The notes: generated by a model from the sequence alone, not told the origin. A stretch of 64,000 nucleotides of DNA from Hansfordia pulvinata (GCA_006538405.1 BJKQ01000001.1:2852001-2916000), one strand, 5' to 3'. Positions 22,640-34,337 are shown, counted from the stretch's first letter. A program made the numbers and translations.

Positions 22640-25600
22640 TTCTTTCTGGGTTTACACCGCGGCATTGACGGGCGTTCTGAGTACGGTACAGATGAAAAGG
22701 GCGTATCTGGAAGCGGGACAGGGACTTGGCATTGGCTCGGCGTTGGGGTTGCTCTGCCTCATCTGAGGTCAGACTTGCTTTCTGTTTTATTAGACTTGTT
22801 ATACACGTTCCTCGGGAACATAATACCCAAATCACCCCGAATGAGGATACATATCAACACTGATGCCTCCCATGGCATGAGTGATTTACAGATGGCGAGC
22901 CCCCTTTTCGACAACCAGAGGGGACGTGAACGGAAGACGGCAAGCGCGCCGAGAGCTCAGCCACGCCAAGAGATGACTCGGCAGCCACCAGGGACGTACA
23001 CACCAGTGGGTTGGGTTGTGGTGATGCAGGCCAAGCTCCGCCGCCCCCCTCGTGCGCGCGTGTCCGCCGTGAGAGCCAAGGGCTGGGCAGGCCAGGGTCC
23101 GCGAAAACAAGCTTTTTCCCATCCCCCCCTTTTTTCTCACGGGCGGCTTGGCTGCTTTGCACTGCCTTTGTGTACGAGTACCAAGTCGCTCTGTCCAGGG
23201 TGATGTTTAATGCTAGGTACGCAAAGCACGGGGTTGGCGCATGGCCCGCATCGAGAGGCGTTGGCCCCCAAAAGGGTCCCCTTTTTTGTCGTTGAGCACT
23301 GCCACCTTTCGACGGTGTTCCATCTCCGCTCAAGGCCAGGCGACGCACGTCGCTCCACCACGGCAGCTTGCATGTAGATGGGAGAAAGGCCATAGGACAG
23401 AGTTGTTGCTTGTCCTCACTGCCTCATCTCGCGTCTGCTTGTCTATCTTGCGCGGTCTCAAGTGGTGGTTGCGAGACCCGAGCGGGCGCGGCCAGCGGTG
23501 TGGAACCGCATCCTGGTGTGTTCGCGTCTACGAGTAGTGTAGCGATGGGACCGAGGATGATAGAGACTGGGTTTCGAAACCCGCTTTCTGAAGAGGGCAA
23601 TAGAGAAGGAAAGAGAAAGGAAGAGATTCTCATTGTGTCGCGGCACGGCGCCGCGCCGCGAAGCTCGCCTCCGCATGCGTGTCTGGCGCGCGCGCGTCCC
23701 CGCGTTGAGGTGTCCGGTCCCGCTATATTTCGTGGAAGCGCGCCAACGTGCGTGATATCCACTCCGGCACCGCAGCATGGCCTGACCTCCACTGACAGCA
23801 CACTCCGCTCGGGTACCTAATGCAGGACAGCGGGCGAGGCGAGGTTCGTCGATGGCCTCGTGCTTCTGAGAACTGCCGACACAGCCTCGCGGGACGCGAC
23901 ACATTGCAGCTCGGCAGTTCTGCTTCTTCCTTGTTCCATGTCGAAGAGATGAATCTTCCACCCCACAGCTTGCGGCGCAGCAGCACTTACCTGCATGCCT
24001 GATTGCTTCGAGGCGCTGACCGATGTATATGCATGTTTGCGTGCACATACGCGTCGGCGCCGATAGCGTTTTCCCTGCCTTGCATCGAGTGGTGGATTTG
24101 CGCTGCGCTGCACCGCGCACGGCGCTCGCAACTCGAGAATCCGACAATGCGAGGGGCGGACTCGCTCGCATCTCGCTCGCGACTGACAACTCGCGACACG
24201 CCGCTCGGCTGTCAGTCTGCTGGAAGGATCGGACTACTCGCGCCCCGTGCCAACTTACTGCTTACTAGTCTGCACTCCAGGAACACAGACAGATTCGTTC
24301 TGCCGGTAGCTTGGGGGCCATCCTCGCCCGAGCGTTCGCGCCAGAAGGGCTCGAGTGAGGAGTGAGCTAAAAGTTGAGAAGGATTCCCGCCATTCCACAG
24401 CCGCGCAGCCGCGGACTACTCAAACAGAGGGTGCTGTTCGAGGAGGAATCTGGTTTCGTTCTGACGAAACCGACCGAGCGGCCGCGAGGAGAATTCGGCG
24501 ATCGCTGAAATTCCCATCCTGCAATGGCGCTGGGTGTGTGATCCATGTGGGCTGGCCGTCGCTGCTACGCGGCAGCCGAGTAGCGGACCATGAAATATGA
24601 ATCAGGTCGACCCAGCCGCCGTGTTCGTCACCAGTCGCGGGAGCCTCGCAGCACGTCGTCGCTTTTCCGTGGATCGGCTGTGAGTGAGTAAGCACAGGGC
24701 GCAACTCGGACGCTTTTTCGAAAATGTGAAGCCTTGTCGTTTATCAGCGTCCAAGATGAATGAAAAGTTGACAAAATACCGAGCGGCAGAAAGTAGTCCA
24801 GAAGCGCAAGCCCCGCGATCCGACTTGCTTGCAGCAGAGGAGGGGTCCGGGCCAGTAATTGATGCGAGACGGTACGCCGCCGTCTTGCGAGTACAGCATG
24901 GAGTCGCCGGGAGGATCGTGATGACAGCCGCAGAACTATCGAGAGCCCCTGGTCATTGCCGGTCGAACACACCGTCCAAGTGCCCGTGAGAGTACGAGTA
25001 TCCGTAACTCGGTGATGGGGACCTAAGAGCAGGATGTAAGGCTGACTGACGGGTCCATCTGCTCAGTTCGACCCCCCAGTTTCAGTTCTGGGGCTACTCG
25101 TTAAGGTACTCCGTATTTCTCTCCGGGCTGGGGTGCTGGGCGGTCTGTTCAGCCGTGCTTGCACATTGAAGGCAGTGCCACTTATCAAACGGGAAGGCGC
25201 GCCATCAACGCCGACGGAATGTCGGGGTGGGCTACCTATGAGTAAGTTCCTAGGTATCTGCTCGCAGACGCGGCAGGCATGGATCGCGACGTACATACAT
25301 TCATGTACGGTACCTTATTATCTGGTATCGACAGTAGATAAGGTACCTTGTAGATACCCGCGGATCGCCTTGCACGATGGGGAGGGGCGAGGAGCAGATC
25401 GGTGGTTCGAATCCGCCCCTTTCCGAGCCCAGGTTATCCAGACAAGGACATGTATCCTAGCCCCGTGGGCCACTCCCGTCCACTCTGAGCGAGCTGGAGG
25501 GGCTTAAGGTACGAGTAGGTAGGTGCGGGTAGGAGGTACTCCAATCGTACGAGTACCCTATGTACCTGCAGTGGAGGTGATCCAATCCCGCCCATCTGCC

Positions 25601-28002
25601 CTTCGATGGATGGTGGCCTTTGGTACGAGTACCTTACTTGCAATGGATTCTTCCTGGCCGCGCGCCCGCCAGGAGAAGCCGGAAGGACCCCGTCGAGTGG
25701 AGGGGAGCCCGAGCCAGCTGGGCCGCCCTGCCGCCGCCGACTTTCTCCCAAGACTTTCGACAGCTTGGCAGAGACCCCAAGACGGGCATCAATCATTCTT
25801 CACCCAAGAACGCCAAGATCAAGTGACGGCACGCGTACGAGCACTGCACCGCCAGCATACCTAAACCTACCGAATCTCGTTCCTGGCACCGCGCCGCATC
25901 TCACCGCACACGTGCCGCCATTCTCCATCTGCTCGACTGCCGCGCACGAGCGAGCGGCTGCTCCGTGATCGCCCCGTCCCGGCCCTGCGATCGCCGCCGC
26001 CCTGCTCTGCTGCGCTGCTCCTCGACCGCGGCCGCCATCGTCCCTTGTCGCCGTCGCTCTCTCTGCGCGGGGTTTTGCCTCTGACCACCCTGTGCTGCGC
26101 CTCTCTCTTGCATTGGGTTGGCACGTCTGCTGCCCATACAAGTACGTCAGATCCAACTCACGTCTCCGCGCCCTGGCTTGCTCCTCATTTCCGTGGCAAG
26201 ATACGTCCAGCAGCTCGTCCAGCACGATTCGGCCGACCGCTGTCTTGTCCCGGCTACTTCATCGTCCCGTCTCTCGGCAGCAAACTCGTGGTGTTGGCCA
26301 CTGTTCTGACGAGCATCCTCACGGCTCCAACAACCCACTGTCAGGAATCGCGAGTGCTGCTGATTAGCAGTGCCCTACCACCCGGCGTCCGTCTTCGCCC
26401 CCAGCCCCAGCCCGCCGGTTCACCCCAGTGCCGCCGCGCCCCCTTCCCAGCACATCTGTTCGCCTGTCCTCTCCGCAGGCCGCCACTCGCGTCGTACCGG
26501 CGGCACTGTACGACGACTGTCTGCTTCCCGCCTGGTCTGCCAAACCCGGCACACGTAATTATCCTCAATCCACCCCATCATCCTATCTGGGGTCTACCCA
26601 CTTTGCCACTTATACATAAATAAACGTAAGTATCTCACCTTGCCTGTCTGAGCTTGGATCTGCGAGCACCACATTGACCGAACGCCCGCCTCCCAGACCA
26701 AGACTGTCCTGTCTGCCCGCCGCCGCACCTGCATATCGATACAGATACATGCTCGTACTCGTCAGAGAGACTTGTGCTCACGCTGTCCGTATCGGTACCG
26801 CCGTGTGGGGACTCGCGCAGATACGCACCACAGCACTCGCGCTCCGGCCGTCTTACTCGCCTGCCCGCCTTGCTCCTAACTGAGGTGAGTTGCCGCAAGG
26901 TTTGCGTTTCTATTAGTAGCTCATAACCTCTGGAGGGGCGACATTCGTCTGCCACTCTCCCCCTCCGGACTGCGCTTGCTGCCTGCACCACGGCCATATC
27001 GTCCCCGCGCCGACATCTTCCTCATACTTGCACTCTCGCGCCCGTCGCCAGCCAGAGCTTCCTTTCTGTCCTCAGGTACCGGGCAGACCAGGTCACTAAC
27101 TGGGTTCGGATCATAGGACCACACGGACACAGCCTGCGGCTTTTTTGAACGCTGTCTTCGCCAGTCCGGGCTGCCGCAAAGAGGCACGAACAGCCTCGGG
27201 AGATACTCGTAGTGCCGGATTCGCACTGCATTCTGACCAAGGATTCGCCCAACGGCGCCAATTGCCGGGCCCTAACACTGGCTCGCCCTACTACGCAGTA
27301 CTCGTACTTACTGGACACGACTGACGTTGGCGCAAGCCCCCCACCACCAACACCATCAATAACACCACGACCACCAGGATCTCACACCCCAACGGCTCCC
27401 ACAGCCTGGATCTGTCTCACTGACCAGTCTCAGACCAGCTGTTTTGTCTGTCTGTTGTTGTTGTCGACGTCGACGACCTTATTGTACCTCGTACCTCGAC
27501 CGCCGCTCCGAAAACCCTCCTTGCTCTGACGGTCTCCAATACCCGTCCCCATCCCGTCTCTCACCCATCCACCGGTATCCGCACCCTAATCTCTCCTACG
27601 CCATCATTCGACTCTCCTCGCACGCCGCCCCATCCGGCGCTGCAACCACGCACATTGTCGCTAGCGGCCTCCGATCGTCCCGCGCGCCTCCCTTTTTCGC
27701 TTATCCCCGCCGCTTGGGTCAATCGCAGCCGCTATAATTCACTCGTGCAACCTCCCGGCATCCCTGCCGACTTTCTCGAGTCGCGCGCCGCCCTGCATTT
27801 GCCCAGAAAGCCAAGTCATCACTGCGACGCCACGACAAAAGCCACATCGCTACCACCAACCCCCGGCACACGACGCGCTTTCGCTCGTCACCACCAAGCC
27901 AGCACCGCCTTTGCCCTCCCCCGACGGCAGCCCCTGCTTGTGTCGCGCCGTGTCATGCGAGACACGCGCGTCCCCGTCGGCTGAAGGAAAGACGTTGAAT
28001 AG
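22640..28002. other. Long intergenic region / extended leader upstream of palF
   Basis: There are 5.4 kb with no supported gene. From about 25.9 kb to 28.0 kb the + strand is strongly pyrimidine-rich, consistent with a long promoter and 5' UTR of palF, possibly containing leader introns. TACGAGTA/TACTCGTA octamers occur at 23173, 24993, 25510, 25548, 25624, 27204 and 27299. A frame open at 26045-26623 has a hydrophobic start but low-complexity, non-conserved text and is not called. Confidence 0.4.
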
Positions 28003-30586
28003 ATGGGTTCCGACTTCGACCACGCCTCCAACAGCGTCGCCGCCGATGAACCTCCCACCAAACCCTCCCTCCTGTCCCGGCTCGCGGGGCCCCTGCGCTC
28101 GAAAACACGAAACATTGCCGACTTCCATGTCCGTCTCCACGAGCCCCATCGGCAGTACTCCGCCGGCGATGCTGTGAAGGGCTGCGTCGTCCTTTCCGTT
28201 CTGAAACCCTTTCGCATCACGCATTTGACTGTCTGTCTCCACGGCTATGTTCGCGCCTTCAAGAACGCTGCCGCCGCCGCTCAAATCAATGTCAATCCTC
28301 TCGCTCTCGCCGCCGAGGGCGGGCGCAACTTCAAATACCACGGGAATGGCCATGCGTCGCTCTTTCAGGATGAACAGGTCTTGTGCGGCGACGGCAGGCT
28401 CAAGCCTGGGAGGTTTGAATTCGGGTTCGAACTCGTGTTCCCCGACAAGGGCCTCCCAAGCAGCATAGATGTACGCGCCTCCGATGTTTACAGCTCCCGC
28501 ACCGCGCCGCTTCACGTCCCTTCCGAGTTCTCCGGCAAGGACCCTTGCGCTGACGATACGATTCATTTAGTTTGAAAGGGGCAACATATCCTACATCGTC
28601 GCCGCCACGTTAACACGCCCCACGACAATATCCCCGACGACGACGTGCGAAACCAAGGTATCCTTGGTTGAGAAGTTGGACATCGGCTTGATCAACCCTC
28701 CGAGGGAACGCAAGGTCACTATGCAGACAATGAAGAGGCGGCCTCGGCGGCGCAAGCCCACAATGTCGGGCTCGACACCTTCGTGTACAAGGCTCAGCAC
28801 CGGCACGTCCGCCGCAACAATAACAGGGTCTGCGACAAACATCGATCCGCCGGAACGGAGTGACAGTTTCCATGCTGGGCCATCTAGCGTGAGCGAAGCA
28901 GGCGTGTCGGACACGAGCGTACCAGCCATTCAACGAAGCCCCAAACCGAGCGACCTCCAGAGCGAGGTTAGTGGTGACAGTGCAGCCACTCAAAACAGCG
29001 GGACCTACAGTATCGTGGGGGTTGATGCCAGCGGCGACTCCGTGGCAGGCAGCAAGTCTTCGGCCTCTGAGGAAAAGGAGATCACGGCCGCAGTCGAGCT
29101 GCTGAAAGGTGGCTGTCTACCGGGGGACTCGCTGCCGGTTAGGATCAGAATTCAGCACAATCGCCTGATGAAGAGCATGCACGGGATCATAGTCTCCCTG
29201 TATCGTCAGGGACGCGTTGATTATGCACCACCGGCGCATTTGTTTTCGAAAACATTGTCCCAAGACGACATAGCCCGGTTGGAAAGAGACGACTATTACC
29301 CCAAATCACGGACAGGCTTGGGGGGCTTGTCTCTTTCGTCGGCTGGGTCGTGCAGCGTGTTCAGAAAGGACCTATCCCAGGCCGTGGCCCCGCTCATAGT
29401 CAACCCGCAGGACATGACCGCCAACATAACAACATCTGTGCGGGTTCCCGAGGACGTCTTCCCAAGCATCAGGGGCGTTCCTGGTGGCCTCATCAGTTTC
29501 AAATACTACGTCGAAGTAGTAGTCGATCTGGGTGGGCGGCTCTCCGGTCAATCTTCGGGGACGCCAAAGCAACCGACCCGTGCCGCACCGAACGGAAACA
29601 ACTCGGGGTCGGTTTTGACATCATTCGAGGGGAACAATTCTGCGAACTGGGCCGGTCCAATGGTTGACACGGATCATCTTCGAAGGGAGAAGGGCGTCAT
29701 TGCTGTCTCTCTCGAGGTAGTTGTGGGGACCGTGGACAGCCACAAAACGCGGGGGAAAGCCGTGGCCCAGCCCTCCATCACCCTGCAGCCATCTTCTCGC
29801 GATTTGACGGATGAGCAGCAATCGGCGGCGCGGCCAGCGTATGAAGACCGCGCGAACGATGGAGACTTTGATGAATACCCCAATTTCGATCCGCACCAGA
29901 CTCCGCCGCCACCTCATGATCAATTTGATTTGCCAGTGCGGCCACTTCCAAGCACGCCACAATACGGCTACCTGCCCCCAGAGGACAGCATACCAGACTA
30001 CATTCCGCCCCCCGACATTCAGCAAAACAATTCACTATCGGAGAAGGAACGGGTACGGCAAGCCGAACAGAGGCTTTTACCGAGTCAACCTACAGCACCT
30101 CCATCGGCGCCTATCGCGGGCCCCTCGGCGCCGCCTCCTTCCGGGACCCACGAGGATGCAGAATACGCACTTCCTGGCCCGTCACCTGCTGATCCTGGTG
30201 CCGGTGACATTGGCAGTGGTGCCGGGCCGTCGGCACCGACGCTCGCGGATTTGTCGCAAGCCTCTTCATCCCATGCCACGGACGACAAGCAAGAGCTGGA
30301 GCGCCAGCGCTTGATGCAAGAAGCGAGCGCTCCGCCAGAGGTTCCGGACGATTTTGATGGTGATCCTGGGCCCTCTGCTCCACCTGCTGGGCCCAGCGCT
30401 CCTGAAGCGCCGTTTGCCGAAAGCGCCCCGTCGGCACCTCTGCTTGATGAGACTGATGACGGTTATGGGTCTCGAGACCCACTACATTCTGTTGCTGGTC
30501 CATCGCGGCCCGGGTCCCCGGCCATGGCGAGGATCTCCCGAGATATGAGCGGTGATGCAAGTCGGGCGTACTCGATCATTGGGTGA
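28003..30586 (+). CDS. palF: PalF/Rim8 alpha-arrestin, ambient pH signalling
   Basis: PalF/Rim8 binds the pH sensor PalH/Rim21 at the plasma membrane and recruits ESCRT components, leading to PacC/Rim101 activation at alkaline pH. Exon 1 is 28003-28470 and exon 2 28571-30586, separated by an intron with a GTACGC donor and a TTTAG acceptor; total 827 residues. The arrestin N-domain begins near residue 35 (ADFHVRLHEPHRQYSAGD, VKGCVVLSVLKPFRITHLTV) and continues across the junction (SSID/FERGNISYIVAATLTRP). The arrestin C-domain includes VELLKGGCLPGDSLPVRIRI. The tail has the family-like EKERVRQAEQRLLPSQP and then, at residues 663-779, one PTAP and six PSAP motifs, the class bound by the UEV domain of Vps23/TSG101. 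The family assignment is confident; the ESCRT role of these motifs is inferred. Confidence 0.92.
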
Positions 30587-31649
30587 GCAAATGGCCGAAC
30601 GTCGACATGTAAGCGGGGAGGTCGGCAGTGTCTGGCTGTCTGGAAATCCTGTCTTTGGGTCTTGGAATGACTTGGGCGGGTGTGAGTGTATATATGGAGC
30701 AACGACTTGATGACGAACCACAAAAGGCGCATTGGGAAGGTTATATCACATGAGGGCTTCTGGGGTAATCCATGGTTTGCTGCTGAAGGGGGGCTTCAGG
30801 CTACATTTTGCCTGGCTCGCGTGGGTCTGTCGATGCGGCAACGATGAACACGGTACAGCTTTGCGGTAGACGAAGGAGAATTGAAGAAGTGATTTTTGAA
30901 CCACATGTTCAGAAACACGTGCGTGCGTGGCAGTGATATCGTACGCTGGGTCGTGACCATCTATTGGTGCCACAGACGGCAGGCAAAAGGAGGGCTCACC
31001 TGGAGCAGGAGAGAGGGTGCGAGGTCAGAAGACTCATCGCCGGGTTTGCTGCGATCTCTGCTGTCTTCCGGGAGGGCGGAGATATTACCTGGCAACCTCC
31101 TCAAGGGGGGGGGGCTTTGGACTCGTTGCAATTGCTGTCTACGGAAAGTCGCACACAGCGCTCGGCTTGCTTGTGCCCAAAGTTACAGATGGTAGTGGTG
31201 AGGGCTGTCATCAAGGTCACCAAGGCAACAGCCTAGAGTTCACGATGGGACGCGTCGAGATGGGGAACAAAGATTTGATTAATAAGGAATGTAATTAGGC
31301 CAACTCGTGAGGATGGGGAGGTGGAGAGAAGGAGAGTGTGGCAGGACGAGTGTTAGAACCCTCGCCGTCGTCGTCGTCGTCGTCGTCGTCATCATCATCA
31401 TCATCATCGTTGTCCAAAGCAGAAGAAGACATTAGAGGGAAACATGGAGAGTATAGAAAAGAGAGAGAGAGAGAGAGAGGGAGTGAGACAGATGGGTCGT
31501 GCCCCCTCATCGGCTGCCAACAAATAGCCCAGGGCCTCGATCCAGCGTCTCGGCATTTACGGCCGGGTTGTGTCCTCCGCTTGGGGGTGTAGGAAAAGAG
31601 GGAAACAAGAAAAAGCTGTACTCGACGACCCCGGCCCATTCTGTGCCGT
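30587..31649. other. Intergenic region between convergent palF and the repeat-precursor gene
   Basis: 3' flanks of two convergent genes. A mixed (GTC)n/(ATC)n tract lies at 31365-31409 and a GA-rich run near 31460-31480. No gene recognised. Confidence 0.45.
31365..31409. repeat. Compound (GTC)n-(ATC)n microsatellite
   Basis: A GTC/CGT run changes into a CAT/ATC run with no interruption; it lies 3' of the repeat-precursor gene. Seen directly. Confidence 0.85.
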
Positions 31650-32297
31650 CTACTGAGCCTGGGCGGCGGGCTCGTCGCGAGCCTCGTTCTGCTGGCCCGA
31701 CGCCGCGTCGCGCTTCTTCTCGTACGTGCCGTACTTTGCGTAGGTGGTCGGGTAGTCGGTGTACTTTCCGTAGTTTCCGTAGTCACCGTAGTCGCCGTAG
31801 TCGTCGCGCTTCTTGGGCTCTTCGGCGGGAGCAGCAGCAGCGGCGGCGTCGCGCTTCTTCTCGTAGGTGCCGTACTTGGCGTAGGTCGTGGGGTAGTCGG
31901 TGTATTTGCCGTAGTTTCCGTAGTCTCCGTAGTCTCCGTAGTCATCACGCTTCTTGGGCTCTTCGGCGGGGGCGTCGCGCTTCTTGTACGTGCCGTATTT
32001 TGCGTAGGTCGTGGGGTAGTCGGTGTATTTGCCGTAGTTGCCGTAGTCGCCATAGTCGCCGTAGTCGTCGCGCTTCTTGGGCTCCTCGGCGGGAGCGTCA
32101 CGCTTCTTGTAGGTGCCGTACTTTGCGTATGTCGTGGGGTAGTCGATGTACTTTCCGTAGTTGCCGTAGTCACCGTAGTCGCCGTAGTCGTCGCGCTGCT
32201 TGACGGCGGCGGCGGCGGCGGGGGTGTTGGGGTCGGCAACGGGGGCGGCCAGGACGGCGGCGGCCGAGGTGAGGGCCAGGAAGGCGGTGGCTCTCAT
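31650..32297 (-). CDS. Secreted Kex2-type repeat precursor, candidate RiPP (dikaritin-like) precursor
   Basis: A single exon of 215 residues. The start at 32297 gives a clear signal peptide (MRATAFLALTSAAAVLAAPV). Four nearly identical 28-residue cores follow at residues 36-63, 77-104, 118-145 and 165-192. Each starts DDYGDYGDYG, has a central NYGKYTDYPT (I for T in copy 1) and ends TYAKYGTY, with nine tyrosines. Each core is followed by KKR (EKKR in copies 3 and 4) and separated by an acidic spacer DAPAEEPKKR (DAAAAAAPAEEPKKR before copy 4). Copy 1 follows KQR. The KKR sites fit Kex2-type cleavage followed by Kex1 trimming, so this is a Kex2-processed repeat protein. That architecture is shared by fungal pheromone precursors and by RiPP precursors such as UstA. 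The tyrosine-rich cores and the UstYa-family neighbour at 34522 favour a RiPP. The product is not predicted. A structural, adhesive or signalling peptide is the alternative. Confidence 0.88.
   Translation of the reverse strand: MRATAFLALTSAAAVLAAPVADPNTPAAAAAVKQRDDYGDYGDYGNYGKYIDYPTTYAKYGTYKKRDAPAEEPKKRDDYGDYGDYGNYGKYTDYPTTYAKYGTYKKRDAPAEEPKKRDDYGDYGDYGNYGKYTDYPTTYAKYGTYEKKRDAAAAAAPAEEPKKRDDYGDYGDYGNYGKYTDYPTTYAKYGTYEKKRDAASGQQNEARDEPAAQAQ
31722..32192 (-). repeat. Four-copy coding tandem repeat in the precursor gene
   Basis: Core-coding units are at 32109-32192, 31986-32069, 31863-31946 and 31722-31805, spaced by 39 to 57 bp of spacer codons. The peptide sequence is nearly invariant, while third-codon positions differ between units (for example synonymous changes in the Gly, Asn and Asp codons). 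The copies are therefore not recent exact duplications and appear to be held by selection or by imperfect gene conversion. Confidence 0.88.
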
Positions 32298-32480
32298 GGT
32301 GACGTTGTGTGTGTGGAGGGGTTTGAGGGGTTGAAAGGAAGGAAGGAGTTGCTTCCTCAATGGTTGTGAGAGAGAGAGGGGATGGAAAGGAGGAAGAAGA
32401 AGAAGAAGAAGAAGAAGAGACAAAGAGTCTTGGGGTTGGTTGTGCTGGTTGTGAGAGGGAAATCAAATGTGAATGACGGG

Positions 32481-32488
32481 TTCTTATA
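32481..32488 (-). promoter_or_regulatory. TATA-like box of the repeat-precursor gene
   Basis: Read on the minus strand, the sequence is TATAAGAA, about 190 bp upstream of the start at 32297. A long TTC/CT-rich tract (about 32395-32420 in plus coordinates, as GAA) lies between it and the ATG. That arrangement is common for strongly expressed fungal genes. Role inferred. Confidence 0.45.
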
Positions 32489-33111
32489 CACGGCTCAAGC
32501 TGTATATGCTGCTGATACTACTGATACTACTACTACTGCTGCTTTTCTTGCTCCGATAGTCCCTCGAGTCGAACTCGTGAGAATCCCCACCAGGGCCGGG
32601 TCCATGCTAGAGAGGGTGAGGATGTCCGCCAGTCGTCAGCCCGACCAACAGCACACACACACATACGAGAAAGAGAGGAGAGAGGGTGGGGGGGGGGGGT
32701 GGACGAGGCGAAGTCGAACGCCAGTCGGACGCCTCCTCTTCGTCGCCGTCGTCGTCGTATCCCATTGCGGCCTCTCAAACCCACAACACTGCCCCGGGGA
32801 ACAGCTATACCAAGATTGGGACTCGGCTTCCGGCGTCCCCGACTCCGACTCGATCCCATGTGACCCGGCCGCCCGCCCGCGTGCTTCGGCCTGGTACGAG
32901 TGCGTGCAGGTAGGTACAGCCTGGTCTTACACGCAGATCTGCTCAAGGCGGGGTGCGGGGTGGATGTTTGCGTGATGGCGACGGGCCGGATAAGGCCCAG
33001 ATCGCGGGTCACGTCAGATCAGATCAGCGCAGGCAGTCATCAGGCAGTCAGGCAGCCAGGCGACCAGGCGACCAGTGCGATGAAGCTTCGTGTTGTGTGT
33101 GGATGTGCAAG

Positions 33112-33226
33112 CAGTCAGTCAGTCAGTCAGTCAGTTGGTGCTGGCTGGTACTGGCTGGTACTGGCTGGCTGGATGGATGGATGGATTCATGGATGCGTAC
33201 ACACACGAGCTTACGTGCTCCAGTAT

Positions 33227-33257
<31 letters not shown>
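33112..33257. repeat. Cluster of (CAGT)n, GATG and (AC)n microsatellites
   Basis: (CAGT)6 runs from 33112, short TGGATGGATGGATGG iterations lie near 33170-33185, and (AC)15 lies at 33228-33257. All are non-coding and seen directly. Confidence 0.85.
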
Positions 33258-33258
<1 letters not shown>

Positions 33259-34114
33259 TCCCTGTGTCTATGTCTTTAACTTTGGCTGTCTTTCATTCCG
33301 CTTGTACATACGAGGGACGGACTTGGAGAAGAGGAAGCCATGCTATATGGAGACAAATATAGGCCAGAATAGGACAGAATAAGACAGGGCGGGGGACCCA
33401 AGACACGCTCGCTCAGCCTCATTCATTCATTCCCCGGAGAATGCATGACTCGGGCGAATCACGAGGGGGGCTCTGTCGCCAGCCACCGGGTCAGAAACGC
33501 CATCGGCCGCCTCGGGAAAGCATACTGTAAAGTAGGCACTGTATATAGGCACTGATTACATACCTCTCGTATCTGACATAAGTAGGTATGTACTTAAGGT
33601 AGGTTGGGTTGCTCATACGAGTGCTTATTTCTGACGCTGCTGCTGCTGCTGCTGCTCCACCCCCGCACACACAACGTAACGTCCGAATCGTGTAACACGA
33701 GCGACACCTTTTCAGCCGTCGGCCCGATGAGGCGAGGCGGGGCGAGGCGAGGCGTCAGAGGCGTCAGACCCTAAAATCTGAGCAGAATAAAAGAAGCTGG
33801 CTAACTAACTGACTGGCTGGCTGGCTGGTCCAATGAGAAGAGAGAGAGATAGACAGAGAGAGAGAGCCTCAGCCCCCGCCCGCTCGCCCGCCCGCTTCGG
33901 ATGCGGCCGTCCGTCGCTGCTGTCAGCTCAGCCAGCGCATGATTATGTGTGCATGAATACGAGCATGGGGAAAAAAAGACAGGGCTACAGAGTTCAACCA
34001 TATTAGTTCTCACTCATCGGATGGGGCCTAAAAATAGAGAGCTCTAAATTATACGTGAATGGTGAAGAAAAGGGACCGTCTGTGGCTTGCCCAATAGAAT
34101 AGCTTCCTCTGTTA

Positions 34115-34180
34115 TACACACACACACACACACACACACGCAGAAGCCGGGCTGTGCTGTGCTGTGCTGTGCTGTGCTGT
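34115..34180. repeat. (CA)n and (GCTGT)6 repeats
   Basis: A CA run at 34115-34139 is followed by six perfect copies of GCTGT at 34151-34180, about 340 bp upstream of the oxidase start. Seen directly. Confidence 0.85.
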
Positions 34181-34268
34181 GCCAGACCACGTAATCGCAC
34201 CGACCAACGCAGCAGAGCAGAAACGTTCGATGGTGCCGGTGGCGCTGCTGGGAGAAGGAGGGGATGAT

Positions 34269-34337
34269 CTCTCAAGCCCGACAAGTCGGAATACACACGA
34301 TGAGGGCATATTCTCAAGCCGACAAGTCGGAATACAC
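34269..34337. promoter_or_regulatory. Duplicated upstream element with CCG-N6-CGG everted repeats
   Basis: A 27-28 bp phrase occurs twice (from 34269 and 34311) with one base indel. Each copy contains the perfect palindrome CCGACAAGTCGG, at 34278-34289 and 34319-34330, 41 bp apart and 192-244 bp upstream of the ATG at 34522. Paired CCG/CGG half-sites are the typical targets of dimeric Zn2Cys6 regulators, for example the everted CCG-N4-CGG site of Leu3. A role in pathway-specific control of the oxidase is inference. Confidence 0.5.

Noticed and set aside
25401..25417. T-arm-like sequence GGTGGTTCGAATCCGCC, suggesting a tRNA
   Set aside because: A T-arm can fold, but no matching acceptor stem, D-arm or anticodon arm is found about 50-60 bp upstream.
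26045..26623. 192-codon frame with a hydrophobic start upstream of palF
   Set aside because: Ends in low-complexity Pro/His text, lies in a long pyrimidine-rich leader, and resembles no family.
27810..27815. GCCAAG, a PacC-type site upstream of palF
   Set aside because: A single hexamer is expected by chance in kilobases of promoter; no cluster seen.
31295..32239. 314-codon minus-strand frame overlapping the precursor
   Set aside because: Thr/Pro/Asp repeats from reading the repeat DNA out of frame; the 31650-32297 frame has the signal peptide and regular KKR repeats.
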